From 40-80 sp040394775 (GTDB lineage: Bacteria; Bacteroidota; Bacteroidia; Flavobacteriales_D; Crocinitomicaceae), in the NCBI GenBank assembly GCA_040394775.1, contig JBEBRN010000070.1, forward strand, positions 1 to 14,380: DNA of 14,380 nt, written 5' to 3'. The notes under the pieces are model-generated. The model saw nothing but the letters and a program-made list of their open reading frames with translations, was not told the origin of the DNA and made no database searches. Both the position numbers and the translations under genes were made by a program. Positions 1-6,423 of the stretch are shown here, piece after piece (position 1 is the first letter of the stretch; every line of letters begins with the position of its first letter).

Positions 1-613
1 TATTGTCGGGTTGGTACGCATTGGAATTAGGACTGAATGAAGCAATCATTATCAACGGAAAACTAAGGCCACCCTTTATGGCTATCAATTTATTGATCTT
101 ATAGTAATAATGAAATTCTAATCCAAGCGCAAGGTTTTGTCCAGAAATAGTCGTTTTTACATTACTTTCATCTTCAGTTGTCTTGCTCTTAATCGAATAG
201 CTAAAGTGATCTTTGACGACGTAATAATCAATTGTAGTAGCTAATGAAACAGTTTGTTTTTCTCCAATAAAAATATTACCTCCAAGACCAATTCCTACAG
301 ACGAACCGATGAAATCATGGATAAAACTGATGTTATAATAATTGGGATTGGCATAATATCCTGGGTGAATAAATCCATAACCGTCCCTTTCGGTGGTGTT
401 GGTGTATTTCTTTTTACCCATTTGTCCATATCCATATCGAACACTAAATGAAAATTTCTTGATATTTAGACGATAGGTGATGTCTCCATTTAATCGAATC
501 ATTGAACCATTCATTCCTAATTCAAGAAAGTGATTTGCTTTTTTGGGCGTAACCTCTTGTGCCATTCCATATTGAATAACAAAGAGTAATAGTAGGATGC
601 TAATTCCTTTCAT
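1..613 (-). CDS. Outer-membrane beta-barrel protein, 3' end cut off by the window
   Basis: An open frame with no stop runs from an ATG at 613 to the left edge (about 204 codons seen). The protein begins MKGISILLLLFVIQYGMAQE, a classical signal peptide with likely cleavage after GMA. The mature part alternates hydrophobic and polar residues and is rich in Tyr, Gly and Phe, for example NGDITYRL, FSFSVRYGYG and SVGIGLGGNIFIGE. That is the look of amphipathic beta-strands of a porin-like barrel or PorT/OmpW-sized outer-membrane protein. This start is chosen because the signal peptide begins exactly there and a TATATTCG element lies 27 bases upstream. It lies 108 bases downstream of norB in the same direction but probably has its own promoter. 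The substrate or role cannot be told; the family is not certain without the C-terminus. Confidence 0.72.
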   Translation of the reverse strand, partial: MKGISILLLLFVIQYGMAQEVTPKKANHFLELGMNGSMIRLNGDITYRLNIKKFSFSVRYGYGQMGKKKYTNTTERDGYGFIHPGYYANPNYYNISFIHDFIGSSVGIGLGGNIFIGEKQTVSLATTIDYYVVKDHFSYSIKSKTTEDESNVKTTISGQNLALGLEFHYYYKINKLIAIKGGLSFPLIMIASFSPNSNAYQPDN

Positions 614-639
614 CGGGTTTTAGTTTTATTAACTGACTA

Positions 640-647
640 CGAATATA
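640..647 (-). promoter_or_regulatory. Possible -7 element for the left-edge membrane-protein gene
   Basis: The minus strand reads TATATTCG, one base off the Bacteroidota consensus TAnnTTTG. Transcription would start near 635 and give a leader of about 22 bases. The same 11-mer, TCGTATATTCG, also lies upstream of lpd at 8765-8775. No clear -33 TTG is seen, so this is tentative. Confidence 0.35.
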
Positions 648-721
648 CGACAAGGAAGATTGATAGCGCTCTTTGTGCTACATCTTTTTACCGAGAGAAT
701 GAGAGATTTAATTAAATTATT

Positions 722-2050
722 TTAGAAATCTTTTCTTTTTGAAGCTCTTTTCAAGAAAGGAATGATAATCATTAAAAGACCCGTGATTAATGTCGTTCCC
801 GAAGCTAGGAACACATAGAAATATGGACGTAGACTATTCATCAAATCTGCGTACACAAAATCGGGCTTATTGAATTGCCAATACGATTTGACAAATCCAG
901 CTGCAATGAGGACAATCCAGAAGATAAATAATGAAATATTGGCAATCCAATAACCTTGTTTAACAGCCTTCTCATTTAATTTGTTTTTACTGAAAATATC
1001 ACTAATAAATGCCAATAAAAGCATACTGTTGATTCCGATTGTTGCTCCCATGGTATGGCCAACAATCACGTGCGTTCCATGCATATAAATGTTAAATGTT
1101 GGAATCGACATCAATATGGCCAATCCTAAAGTTAAAAATACCCAAGCATCGGCCGCTAATAAAAAGCGATAAGATTCAATATGATAATTCTTTTTAGCAG
1201 CGCTTATGGAGGATTTCCACAAGTAAATAATTCTACCAAAAAGAAGTAATTCAGTCATACTTACTCCATAAGCAATATATTGAACATATGGTTGAGTCGG
1301 CAATGTGTAAATGTGATGTCCCCAGTTAAACATCAAATTAAAAAGACCTAAGAAATATATCCAGAAGGCAAGTGAGGAGTAGCTGTATTTTTTATTCCCA
1401 GCAATTTTATCCATCAGGTAGATAGAACTACCATAGATAAGTAGATTCCATGAACCAACTAGTGAGCCGTATGATTTCCATTGGATAGTCATATCTTTTA
1501 CTAGGTGATTACGGATTTCAGGAAAAATCCAAAGATTGGACTCTAAGTAAGTAAATAGAAAAAATAAGACGCCAGTAAACCACATCCAAACATAGACAGG
1601 CTGTTGTTTTAGTGTTTTTAAATTTTTGAGAAAAATAAAAATAAATAGTATCCAACCAATCGTTATTGGGATAGAGAAATATTGGTTAAACTCCCAGTAT
1701 TCTCTTCCTCCAAAAATTCCAAAACAGTAAGAGACTAAAATAGCCGTGAACGAAATTGCTAGTATATAATACAGCCACTTTATCCAGTTGGCGTAGTGCA
1801 ATTTCCCTTCATTATGTTCGCGTAAGTAATACAAGACACCACCAATAGCTGTGGTTAATATCCAAAAAATGGCAGATGAAACGTGTAGTGGGCGAATTTT
1901 TACAAATGAAAAAACATCTCTCCAAAGCCCTGGTACAGCATATTCCAATGCACCTAAGAGTCCGAAAAATAACGTTGAAATTAAGAAAATCATTCCTAAG
2001 ACAAGAAACGATTTAGAGCTTCCTGTTTTAAGGTTGTGTAATGGTTCCAT
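722..2050 (-). CDS. norB: NorB-like haem-copper/nitric-oxide-reductase large subunit with altered active-site residues
   Basis: A 442-residue polytopic membrane protein with about 12 hydrophobic segments, close to the usual 450-470 of cytochrome-c NO reductase NorB. Manual alignment to Pseudomonas NorB places RPLH at the helix II low-spin haem ligand (H56), WGHH at the FeB pair (H245, H246) and VGH at the high-spin haem ligand (H332). The first FeB histidine (HLWVEGVWE in NorB) aligns with YGSLVGSWN, giving Tyr194, Val198 and Asn202 in place of His, Glu and Glu. The second histidine of the HGH motif becomes Met334 (HTM). The gene overlaps norC by 23 bases, so the two are co-transcribed and probably translationally coupled. 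In the family, NO is reduced to N2O in the cytoplasmic membrane with electrons from NorC. Given the substitutions, that activity is inferred rather than assured. It may belong to a divergent NOR family (for example the eNOR/sNOR/nNOR types) often annotated as cbb3-type subunit I. Assignment to the superfamily is secure; the exact family is not. Confidence 0.82.
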   Translation of the reverse strand: MEPLHNLKTGSSKSFLVLGMIFLISTLFFGLLGALEYAVPGLWRDVFSFVKIRPLHVSSAIFWILTTAIGGVLYYLREHNEGKLHYANWIKWLYYILAISFTAILVSYCFGIFGGREYWEFNQYFSIPITIGWILFIFIFLKNLKTLKQQPVYVWMWFTGVLFFLFTYLESNLWIFPEIRNHLVKDMTIQWKSYGSLVGSWNLLIYGSSIYLMDKIAGNKKYSYSSLAFWIYFLGLFNLMFNWGHHIYTLPTQPYVQYIAYGVSMTELLLFGRIIYLWKSSISAAKKNYHIESYRFLLAADAWVFLTLGLAILMSIPTFNIYMHGTHVIVGHTMGATIGINSMLLLAFISDIFSKNKLNEKAVKQGYWIANISLFIFWIVLIAAGFVKSYWQFNKPDFVYADLMNSLRPYFYVFLASGTTLITGLLMIIIPFLKRASKRKDF

Positions 2051-2432
2051 CTAAGTGTTTTGTAAATGTTGTGGGGTCAGATTGACCAGTTGTATTGGTG
2101 TATTTCAGGAATGCAACGAGTGCATCAATTTCATGTTGGGAAAGGTGGAAGTCAGGCATGACATCCGTTCCACTTTTTAAGAATGCCTCGATGTATTCTA
2201 CAGGTCTTTTTTCATAGACGTTTGTTAAATCAGGACCTAGATGTCCTCCTAATCCATAGAGTTGATGACAGGAAGTGCAGTTTTTTTCCTGCCATAAAAT
2301 TTTCCCTTCTTGTGCTAACTCATTAGCTGGAATAATTTCGACAGTGTCTTCTAGATATAAAGTTGCGCTGTATCCTAAGAATGTGATGGATAATACTATT
2401 AATGTTACTAATTTAAATCGATGCGTTTTCAT
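2028..2432 (-). CDS. norC: NorC-like membrane-anchored cytochrome c subunit
   Basis: A 134-residue protein with one N-terminal transmembrane anchor (about residues 8-27, uncleaved signal type) and a single periplasmic c-type haem domain. The haem motif is NCTSCH (C52, C55, H56). The following GLGGHLGPDLTNVYEKR is the NorC signature seen as G-x-PELTNVYERR in Pseudomonas. The sixth ligand is probably Met92 in VMPDFHLS. The length is slightly shorter than the usual 146-150. It would pass electrons to the NorB-like subunit encoded directly downstream, whose ATG lies inside the norC 3' end. Its ATG at 2432 is preceded by a good promoter with an FNR-type box. No norD, norQ or norE gene flanks the pair. 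Confidence 0.88.
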   Translation of the reverse strand: MKTHRFKLVTLIVLSITFLGYSATLYLEDTVEIIPANELAQEGKILWQEKNCTSCHQLYGLGGHLGPDLTNVYEKRPVEYIEAFLKSGTDVMPDFHLSQHEIDALVAFLKYTNTTGQSDPTTFTKHLDGTITQP

Positions 2433-2473
2433 TGACTCTATTACTTATAAAGAAGATTAATTTATAATCAAGA

Positions 2474-2502
2474 CAAAAGTATAGTAAATAGATGGAGTGC
2501 AA
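2474..2502 (-). promoter_or_regulatory. Promoter of norCB (Bacteroidota -33/-7 type)
   Basis: On the minus strand TACTTTTG (2481-2474) matches TAnnTTTG exactly, and TTG (2502-2500) lies 18 bases upstream. The predicted start is near 2469, giving a leader of about 37 bases to the norC ATG at 2432. The -33 triplet directly abuts the inverted repeat at 2503-2518. Confidence 0.6.
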
Positions 2503-2518
2503 TATGATTTTAATCACA
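2503..2518 (-). promoter_or_regulatory. CRP/FNR-family binding site upstream of norC
   Basis: The minus strand reads TGTGATTAAAATCATA, an imperfect palindrome. Its core GTGAT-N4-ATCAT matches the FNR/DNR consensus TTGAT-N4-ATCAA at 8 of 10 positions. It is also close to the CRP form TGTGA-N6-TCACA. Its centre (about 2510.5) lies roughly 41 bases upstream of the predicted start, the usual class II activator position. Control by an oxygen- or NO-sensing FNR/DNR-like regulator is inferred. Confidence 0.6.
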
Positions 2519-2536
2519 TTGAGATATGTGCGTGCT

Positions 2537-2556
2537 CCTAAATACAGTATTATAGG
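2537..2556. other. Short bulged hairpin between the hypothetical gene and norC
   Basis: CCTA plus AATA pair with TATT and TAGG around a CAG loop, with one bulged A. It lies downstream of the 188-residue gene and upstream of the norC promoter. It has no T tract on either strand, so it is at best a weak terminator or a processing site. Confidence 0.25.
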
Positions 2557-2579
2557 CTAGAAATCAGCGAAATAGTTGA

Positions 2580-3146
2580 TTATTGTAAACGTTTTTGAAC
2601 GTAACTGTCAATCTTTAAAAATAGCTGAGATGGATTATAGGTTCTCCACGAAATCTCTTCTAATTCTCCACCCAACACAAAGTAGTGATCGATATTGATT
2701 TCTCGAAACTCATGTAGGACATGTTCTCTAAAATTCACCAATGCAATGTAGCCATCCTCTACTTCGTCAAACCATTCTTCGTAATAGCAATCATCCGAAT
2801 AATGAAAGTTCAATATATTCTCACCTATTAGAATGAACTTTGTAATTCCTTCGCCAATCAAATGCTCAATGATATCACGTTTAAGAATCATGATGTCGTT
2901 ATGAATCGCATCGTTCCATTCACCAATTAACTCAATGATGGTATACCCTTCTTCATAATCGGTATAAAGTATCTTTAAGAACAGTGTAGATGAGCCAAAG
3001 TTATCCCATTGTGGATGAATCAAATAGTTGTAAATCTGATCGGTGAATTCAAATTCACTATACTTTCTCCTAAAGAACGGCGAACGTTTATCTCTCGACG
3101 CAACATAATGATCTCTCCAGTTATAATATGGCTCTATATCGTGCAT
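2580..3146 (-). CDS. Conserved hypothetical protein of Bacteroidota type
   Basis: A 188-residue soluble protein with no signal peptide or membrane segment. It is unusually acidic and aromatic: the N-terminus is HDIEPYYNWRDHYVASRDK, and later come FHYSDDCYYEEWFDEVEDG and YFVLGGELEEISWRTYNPSQ. The middle (about residues 55-115) looks like alternating beta-strand and helix (ILYTDYEEGYTIIELIGEW, then ILKRDIIEHLIGEGITKFILIGEN), reminiscent of a STAS- or CRAL-like alpha/beta fold, but that is only an impression. The protein style matches conserved hypotheticals I know from Flavobacteria, but I recognise no characterised family. It starts 16 bases after purC stops, so it is probably the last gene of the phoH-purC transcript. 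A small hairpin fills the gap before its start. Confidence 0.85.
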   Translation of the reverse strand: MHDIEPYYNWRDHYVASRDKRSPFFRRKYSEFEFTDQIYNYLIHPQWDNFGSSTLFLKILYTDYEEGYTIIELIGEWNDAIHNDIMILKRDIIEHLIGEGITKFILIGENILNFHYSDDCYYEEWFDEVEDGYIALVNFREHVLHEFREINIDHYFVLGGELEEISWRTYNPSQLFLKIDSYVQKRLQ

Positions 3147-3147
3147 G

Positions 3148-3163
3148 ATTCTCGGAGGAGAAT
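3148..3163 (-). repeat. Perfect 6-bp hairpin filling the purC-to-hypothetical gap
   Basis: The minus-strand message reads ATTCTC-CTCC-GAGAAT. It begins in the purC stop codon and ends one base before the next ATG at 3146. No purine-rich Shine-Dalgarno sequence is present in that space. It could be an RNA processing point or could modulate translation of the downstream gene. Confidence 0.4.
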
Positions 3164-4113
3164 TAGTGGTGACTCTTTAAAAAATGAACGACATTCTTTT
3201 CAATTCGCTGTTGAATGTCTGCAGTGTCCGATTTTTCGAATGCTTTTCCTGTAATACGTTCGTATAACTCAATATAACGCTCCGTTACCACCTTCACAAA
3301 TTCGTCTGGCATAATGGGCATTTTTTGACCATCCAATCCTTGGAAGCCATTTTCCATCAACCATTCACGTACAAATTCTTTTGATAATTGTTTTTGAGCC
3401 TCTCCTTTTGCTTGTCGTTCTTCATAGCCTTCTTTGTAAAAATAACGAGAAGAATCGGGCGTGTGGATTTCATCAATCAAATAGATTTTACCTTCACGAA
3501 TACCAAACTCATATTTTGTATCCACTAATATGAGTCCTTGCTTAGCAGCGATTTCTGTTCCTCGAGCAAATAATTTATAAGTGTAATCCTCTAACTGCTT
3601 GTACATTTCTTCGGATAAAATTCCTCTAGCGATAATTTCTTCTCTTGAAATATCTTCGTCATGTCCTTCTTCCGCTTTGCTGGCAGGTGTAATGATTGGA
3701 GTAGGGAATTTATCATTTTCCTTCATTCCTTCAGGTAAAGAAACACCACATAAAGTACGTTTTCCAGCTTTGTATTCACGTGCAGAGTGTCCCGCCAAAT
3801 ATCCTCTGATAACCATTTCAATACGAATAGGTTCACACATTAATCCAACTGCAACGCTTGGGTCTGGAGTAGCGATTAACCAATTCGGAACGATGTCTCT
3901 TGTCGCTTCCAAAAATAAAGTAGCTACTTGGTTCAATACCTGTCCTTTGAAAGGAATTCCTTTAGGTAAAATATGGTCAAAAGCAGAAATTCTATCGCTT
4001 GCGACCATGACAACCAATCCGTTGTCTAATGTATAAACATCGCGTACTTTTCCTTTGTAAACGGCTATTTGCCCTGGGAAATTAAAATTGGAGGAGGTGA
4101 TGGCTTGTTCCAT
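3163..4113 (-). CDS. purC: SAICAR synthase (phosphoribosylaminoimidazole-succinocarboxamide synthase)
   Basis: A cytoplasmic enzyme of de novo purine synthesis. It joins CAIR and aspartate with ATP to give SAICAR. The 316-residue length fits the longer PurC form (about 300). Visible family motifs are YKGKVRDVY (about 19-27, nucleotide-binding P-loop-like strand), VASDRISAFDHILPKGIPFKG (38-58), EMVIRGYLAGHSAREYKAG (about 99-117), TPASKAEEGHDEDIS (about 142-156), LVDTKYEFG (about 196-204) and DEIHTPDSSRYF (about 214-225). The start ATG overlaps the phoH stop by one base (TAATG), which means coupled translation. Nothing looks damaged. The operon order phoH-purC-hypothetical suggests constitutive housekeeping expression rather than PurR-type control; no purine riboswitch is seen upstream. 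Confidence 0.96.
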   Translation of the reverse strand: MEQAITSSNFNFPGQIAVYKGKVRDVYTLDNGLVVMVASDRISAFDHILPKGIPFKGQVLNQVATLFLEATRDIVPNWLIATPDPSVAVGLMCEPIRIEMVIRGYLAGHSAREYKAGKRTLCGVSLPEGMKENDKFPTPIITPASKAEEGHDEDISREEIIARGILSEEMYKQLEDYTYKLFARGTEIAAKQGLILVDTKYEFGIREGKIYLIDEIHTPDSSRYFYKEGYEERQAKGEAQKQLSKEFVREWLMENGFQGLDGQKMPIMPDEFVKVVTERYIELYERITGKAFEKSDTADIQQRIEKNVVHFLKSHH

Positions 4114-5108
4114 TATTTTGCTATTTTTTTAGATTCGTTATTATCGTCTTTTCGTTTCTTTTCTTCTTTCGCTTCTTCTATTTCAAAAGCGTTTATAATT
4201 CGTTTGACTAATGGATGACGAATGACATCACTTTGTGTCAAATTGATGATTTCAATTCCATCAACATCTTTTAAAATGTTTGTCACGTAAGATAATCCTG
4301 AACGTTGTTTATAAGGTAAATCTACTTGAGACATATCGCCTGTAATGACGAATTTTGCAGTCTGTCCCATTCGTGTCAAGAACATTTTCATTTGTTGAAC
4401 AGTCGCATTTTGTGCCTCGTCTAGAATAACAAATGCTTTGTCTAATGTTCGCCCACGCATGAAAGCAAGCGGTGCTATTTCTATAACACGATATTCTAAC
4501 ATTTCTTTTAGCTTTTCAGGTGAAATCATATCTTGTAACGCATCGTAGAGTGGCATCATGTAAGGATCTAGTTTCTCTTTCAAGTCACCAGGAAGAAAGC
4601 CTAAGTTTTCACCTGCTTCTACCGCCGGACGTGTTAAAATAATACGTTTAACTTCTTTTTCTTTTAGTGCTTTGACCGCTAATGCAACAGCTGTATAGGT
4701 TTTTCCAGTTCCAGCTGGGCCAACGGCAAAAACCATTGAACTTTTACCAACAGCTTGTACTAATCTTCGCTGATTTAAGGTTTTCGCACGTACTTTTAAT
4801 CCAGAATTTCCGTGAACAATAACTTCTGATCCGTCATTTAGTTCTTTACTATCACCACTTTCTTCCAGAATTATTTGTTCAATGGCATTTTCGGATAATT
4901 GATTGAATTTATGAAAGTAATTCAGGATTTGCTCAAATTTTTTCTCAAAAACTTCCATCACTTCATCGTCGCCCGCTAAAGTGATTTTATTTCCACGTAC
5001 AATTACCTTTAACTTAGGAAAGAAACTTTTTATCTGATTGAGATAAACATCGTTGATTCCGTATAATTCAGCAGGATTAATTCCCTCGAGTTCAATTGTT
5101 TTTTCCAA
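4113..5108 (-). CDS. phoH: PhoH-like ATPase
   Basis: A 331-residue cytoplasmic P-loop NTPase, normal for the PhoH/YbeZ family. After an N-terminal region with a KH-like segment (about 15-60) comes RAKTLNQRRLVQAV. Then come Walker A GPAGTGKT (130-137), LTRPAVEAGENLGFLPGDL (158-176, a family hallmark), FMRGRTLDKAF, Walker B VILDEAQNA (227-235), and TRMGQTAKFVITGDMSQVDLP with sensor-like residues near 245-265. YbeZ-type PhoH proteins are linked to rRNA maturation with YbeY and to RNA metabolism; the exact substrate here is unknown. The C-terminus is a highly charged Lys/Glu tail. It is the first gene of the operon with purC and divergent from the SAM-hydroxide adenosyltransferase-family gene, a neighbourhood common in Flavobacteria. 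Confidence 0.95.
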   Translation of the reverse strand: MEKTIELEGINPAELYGINDVYLNQIKSFFPKLKVIVRGNKITLAGDDEVMEVFEKKFEQILNYFHKFNQLSENAIEQIILEESGDSKELNDGSEVIVHGNSGLKVRAKTLNQRRLVQAVGKSSMVFAVGPAGTGKTYTAVALAVKALKEKEVKRIILTRPAVEAGENLGFLPGDLKEKLDPYMMPLYDALQDMISPEKLKEMLEYRVIEIAPLAFMRGRTLDKAFVILDEAQNATVQQMKMFLTRMGQTAKFVITGDMSQVDLPYKQRSGLSYVTNILKDVDGIEIINLTQSDVIRHPLVKRIINAFEIEEAKEEKKRKDDNNESKKIAK

Positions 5109-5206
5109 ATGCGTACTATTATTTTATTGTATAAATAAGTTCAATGTTTAATAATAACCTTACTTTTGATGCAAAAATAGTATAATTTTAGGCAATTGTT
5201 TATTGA
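5109..5206. promoter_or_regulatory. Divergent promoter region between phoH and the adenosyltransferase-family gene
   Basis: This 98-base AT-rich gap must drive both directions. Rightward, TACTTTTG at 5161-5168 matches TAnnTTTG and would start transcription about 34 bases before the ATG at 5207. Leftward, TATTTTTG (minus strand, 5179-5172) also matches. The two elements lie only 3 bases apart, so the promoters would compete for polymerase. Convincing -33 elements are not visible. Confidence 0.45.
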
Positions 5207-6067
5207 ATGGGAATAATAACATTAACATCTGACTTAGGGTTGAAAGATCATTACGTCGCAACACTGAAAGGAGCTATCTATAGTAGCTGTCCTGATGTGT
5301 CTATTGTTGATATTTCTCACCATGTAAAGTCATTCAGCATTATTGAAGCCGCTTACTATTTGAATGGTTCCTATAAAGATTTTCCAGATGGAACGGTACA
5401 TGTTATTGGCGTGCAAAGTGAACCCGTATTAGAGAAAGATAATGTAACGAGTTATTTGCCCAGTATTTTGAAGTTCGATAACCAGTACTTTGTTGCTAAC
5501 AATAATGGTATCTTTGGATTACTGTTAAAAGGAAGACAACCTCAAGGTTTTTGGAATATTGAAGATATTCTTTCAGATGTGAAGAACATGAAAGACGCTA
5601 CTAAGTTCATGTTAATTCCCGCTGCTTGTAATATCATCAAGAACAGTGATTTCGACTCCTTTACAACGCCTGCTACACGAATTATGAATGCACTTTCGGC
5701 ACGATCTACGATTGCAGAGAATTCTATATTAGGGCAAGTAATTCATGTGGATAACTACGGTAATTTAATCACCAATATTGAAAAGGGTGATTTTTACCGA
5801 TTTGGTGAATCCACACCTTTCATTATAAAGTTAAAACATACAAACAGCTACCAAATTAATGTTATCTCTGAATCTTATGGAGACGTTAATCCAGGTGATT
5901 TGGTGGCATTTTTTAATTTAGATAATTTATTAGAAGTTGGAATAAATCAAGGTGCTTCAGGCAACGGAAATGGAGCCAATAAGCTATTGGGAATTCACTT
6001 GGAGGATGAAGTGTATATTGACTTTAGCCCGAGAGGTTCAAAAACAACCCTTGATTCTCTTTTTTAA
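5207..6067 (+). CDS. SAM-hydroxide adenosyltransferase (DUF62) family protein, apparently lacking catalytic residues
   Basis: A 286-residue cytoplasmic protein. The N-terminus IITLTSDLGLKDHYVATLKG (3-22), followed by VDISHHVKSFSIIEAAY and GTVHVIGV, is the fold signature of the SAM hydroxide adenosyltransferase/chlorinase/fluorinase superfamily. The C-terminal domain carries HVDNYGNLITNI (180-191). Canonical members hydrolyse SAM to adenosine and methionine using an Asp-Arg-His triad; the Asp and Arg lie in GTVHLVVVDPGVG...R and the His in HGRDIFAP. Here the aligned stretches read GTVHVIGVQSEPVLEKD (Gln70 at the Asp position, no clear Arg) and ATKFMLIPAA (no His). Catalysis by the known mechanism is therefore doubtful, although Bacteroidota form their own subgroup in this family. 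It is followed after 5 bases by a small ABM-fold gene in the same operon. Confidence 0.85.
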   Translation: MGIITLTSDLGLKDHYVATLKGAIYSSCPDVSIVDISHHVKSFSIIEAAYYLNGSYKDFPDGTVHVIGVQSEPVLEKDNVTSYLPSILKFDNQYFVANNNGIFGLLLKGRQPQGFWNIEDILSDVKNMKDATKFMLIPAACNIIKNSDFDSFTTPATRIMNALSARSTIAENSILGQVIHVDNYGNLITNIEKGDFYRFGESTPFIIKLKHTNSYQINVISESYGDVNPGDLVAFFNLDNLLEVGINQGASGNGNGANKLLGIHLEDEVYIDFSPRGSKTTLDSLF

Positions 6068-6072
6068 AAGAT

Positions 6073-6375
6073 ATGATTACTCGTATTGTTAAATTACATT
6101 TTCAGGAAGAAAAGATAGCCGATTTTCTCACTTTTTTTGAAACGATTAAATTTCAAGTGGCTAGTTTTCCTAATTGTCATGGTATGAAACTTTTGCAGGA
6201 TATCAAGAATCCAACGATTGTATTTACCTATAGTCAATGGGAAAGTGAAGCCGATTTGAATATCTATCGTGATTCGGAACTGTTTGGTAAAGTTTGGCCA
6301 ACTATCAAACCGTGGTTTGCCCATAAAGCCGAGGCTTGGTCAGTGGAAGAATACTTTGATGGCTTCAAAAAATAA
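6073..6375 (+). CDS. Antibiotic-biosynthesis-monooxygenase (ABM) fold small protein
   Basis: A 100-residue protein of dimeric alpha-beta-barrel (ferredoxin-like) type. MITRIVKLHFQEEKIADFLTFF gives the first strand and helix, FPNCHGMKLLQDIKNPTIVFTYSQW the central strands (the F-x-x-S-x-W stretch is typical of ABM and heme-degrading IsdG-like domains), and SELFGKVWPTIKPWF the second helix. Members act as cofactor-free monooxygenases, quinol monooxygenases or ligand-binding regulators; the substrate cannot be predicted. It begins 5 bases after the upstream stop, so it is co-transcribed with the SAM-hydroxide adenosyltransferase homologue. It ends just before a stem-loop. Confidence 0.82.
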   Translation: MITRIVKLHFQEEKIADFLTFFETIKFQVASFPNCHGMKLLQDIKNPTIVFTYSQWESEADLNIYRDSELFGKVWPTIKPWFAHKAEAWSVEEYFDGFKK

Positions 6376-6398
6376 AAGCTACCCAATAGGATAGCTTT
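6375..6398. terminator. Bidirectional intrinsic terminator between convergent genes
   Basis: AAAGCTA (6375-6381) pairs with TAGCTTT (6392-6398), and an inner CC/GG pair closes an AATA loop. A/T runs flank both sides, with the better T run on the minus strand after the stem. It sits between the plus-strand ABM gene (stop at 6373-6375) and the minus-strand gene ending at 6424, so it probably serves both. Confidence 0.7.
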
Positions 6399-6423
6399 AA
6401 AAAATCTTCAACTTAATAGGGGA

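Noticed and set aside
254..451. Plus-strand 65-codon frame near the left edge
   Set aside because: It is antisense to the open frame with a signal peptide and beta-barrel pattern that runs from 613 leftward, and it shows no protein features of its own.
706..717. Palindrome ATTTAATTAAAT downstream of norB
   Set aside because: A pure A/T palindrome is expected by chance in DNA this AT-rich, and no terminator or operator features accompany it.
3599..4036. Plus-strand 145-codon frame
   Set aside because: It lies wholly antisense inside purC, whose reading is certain.
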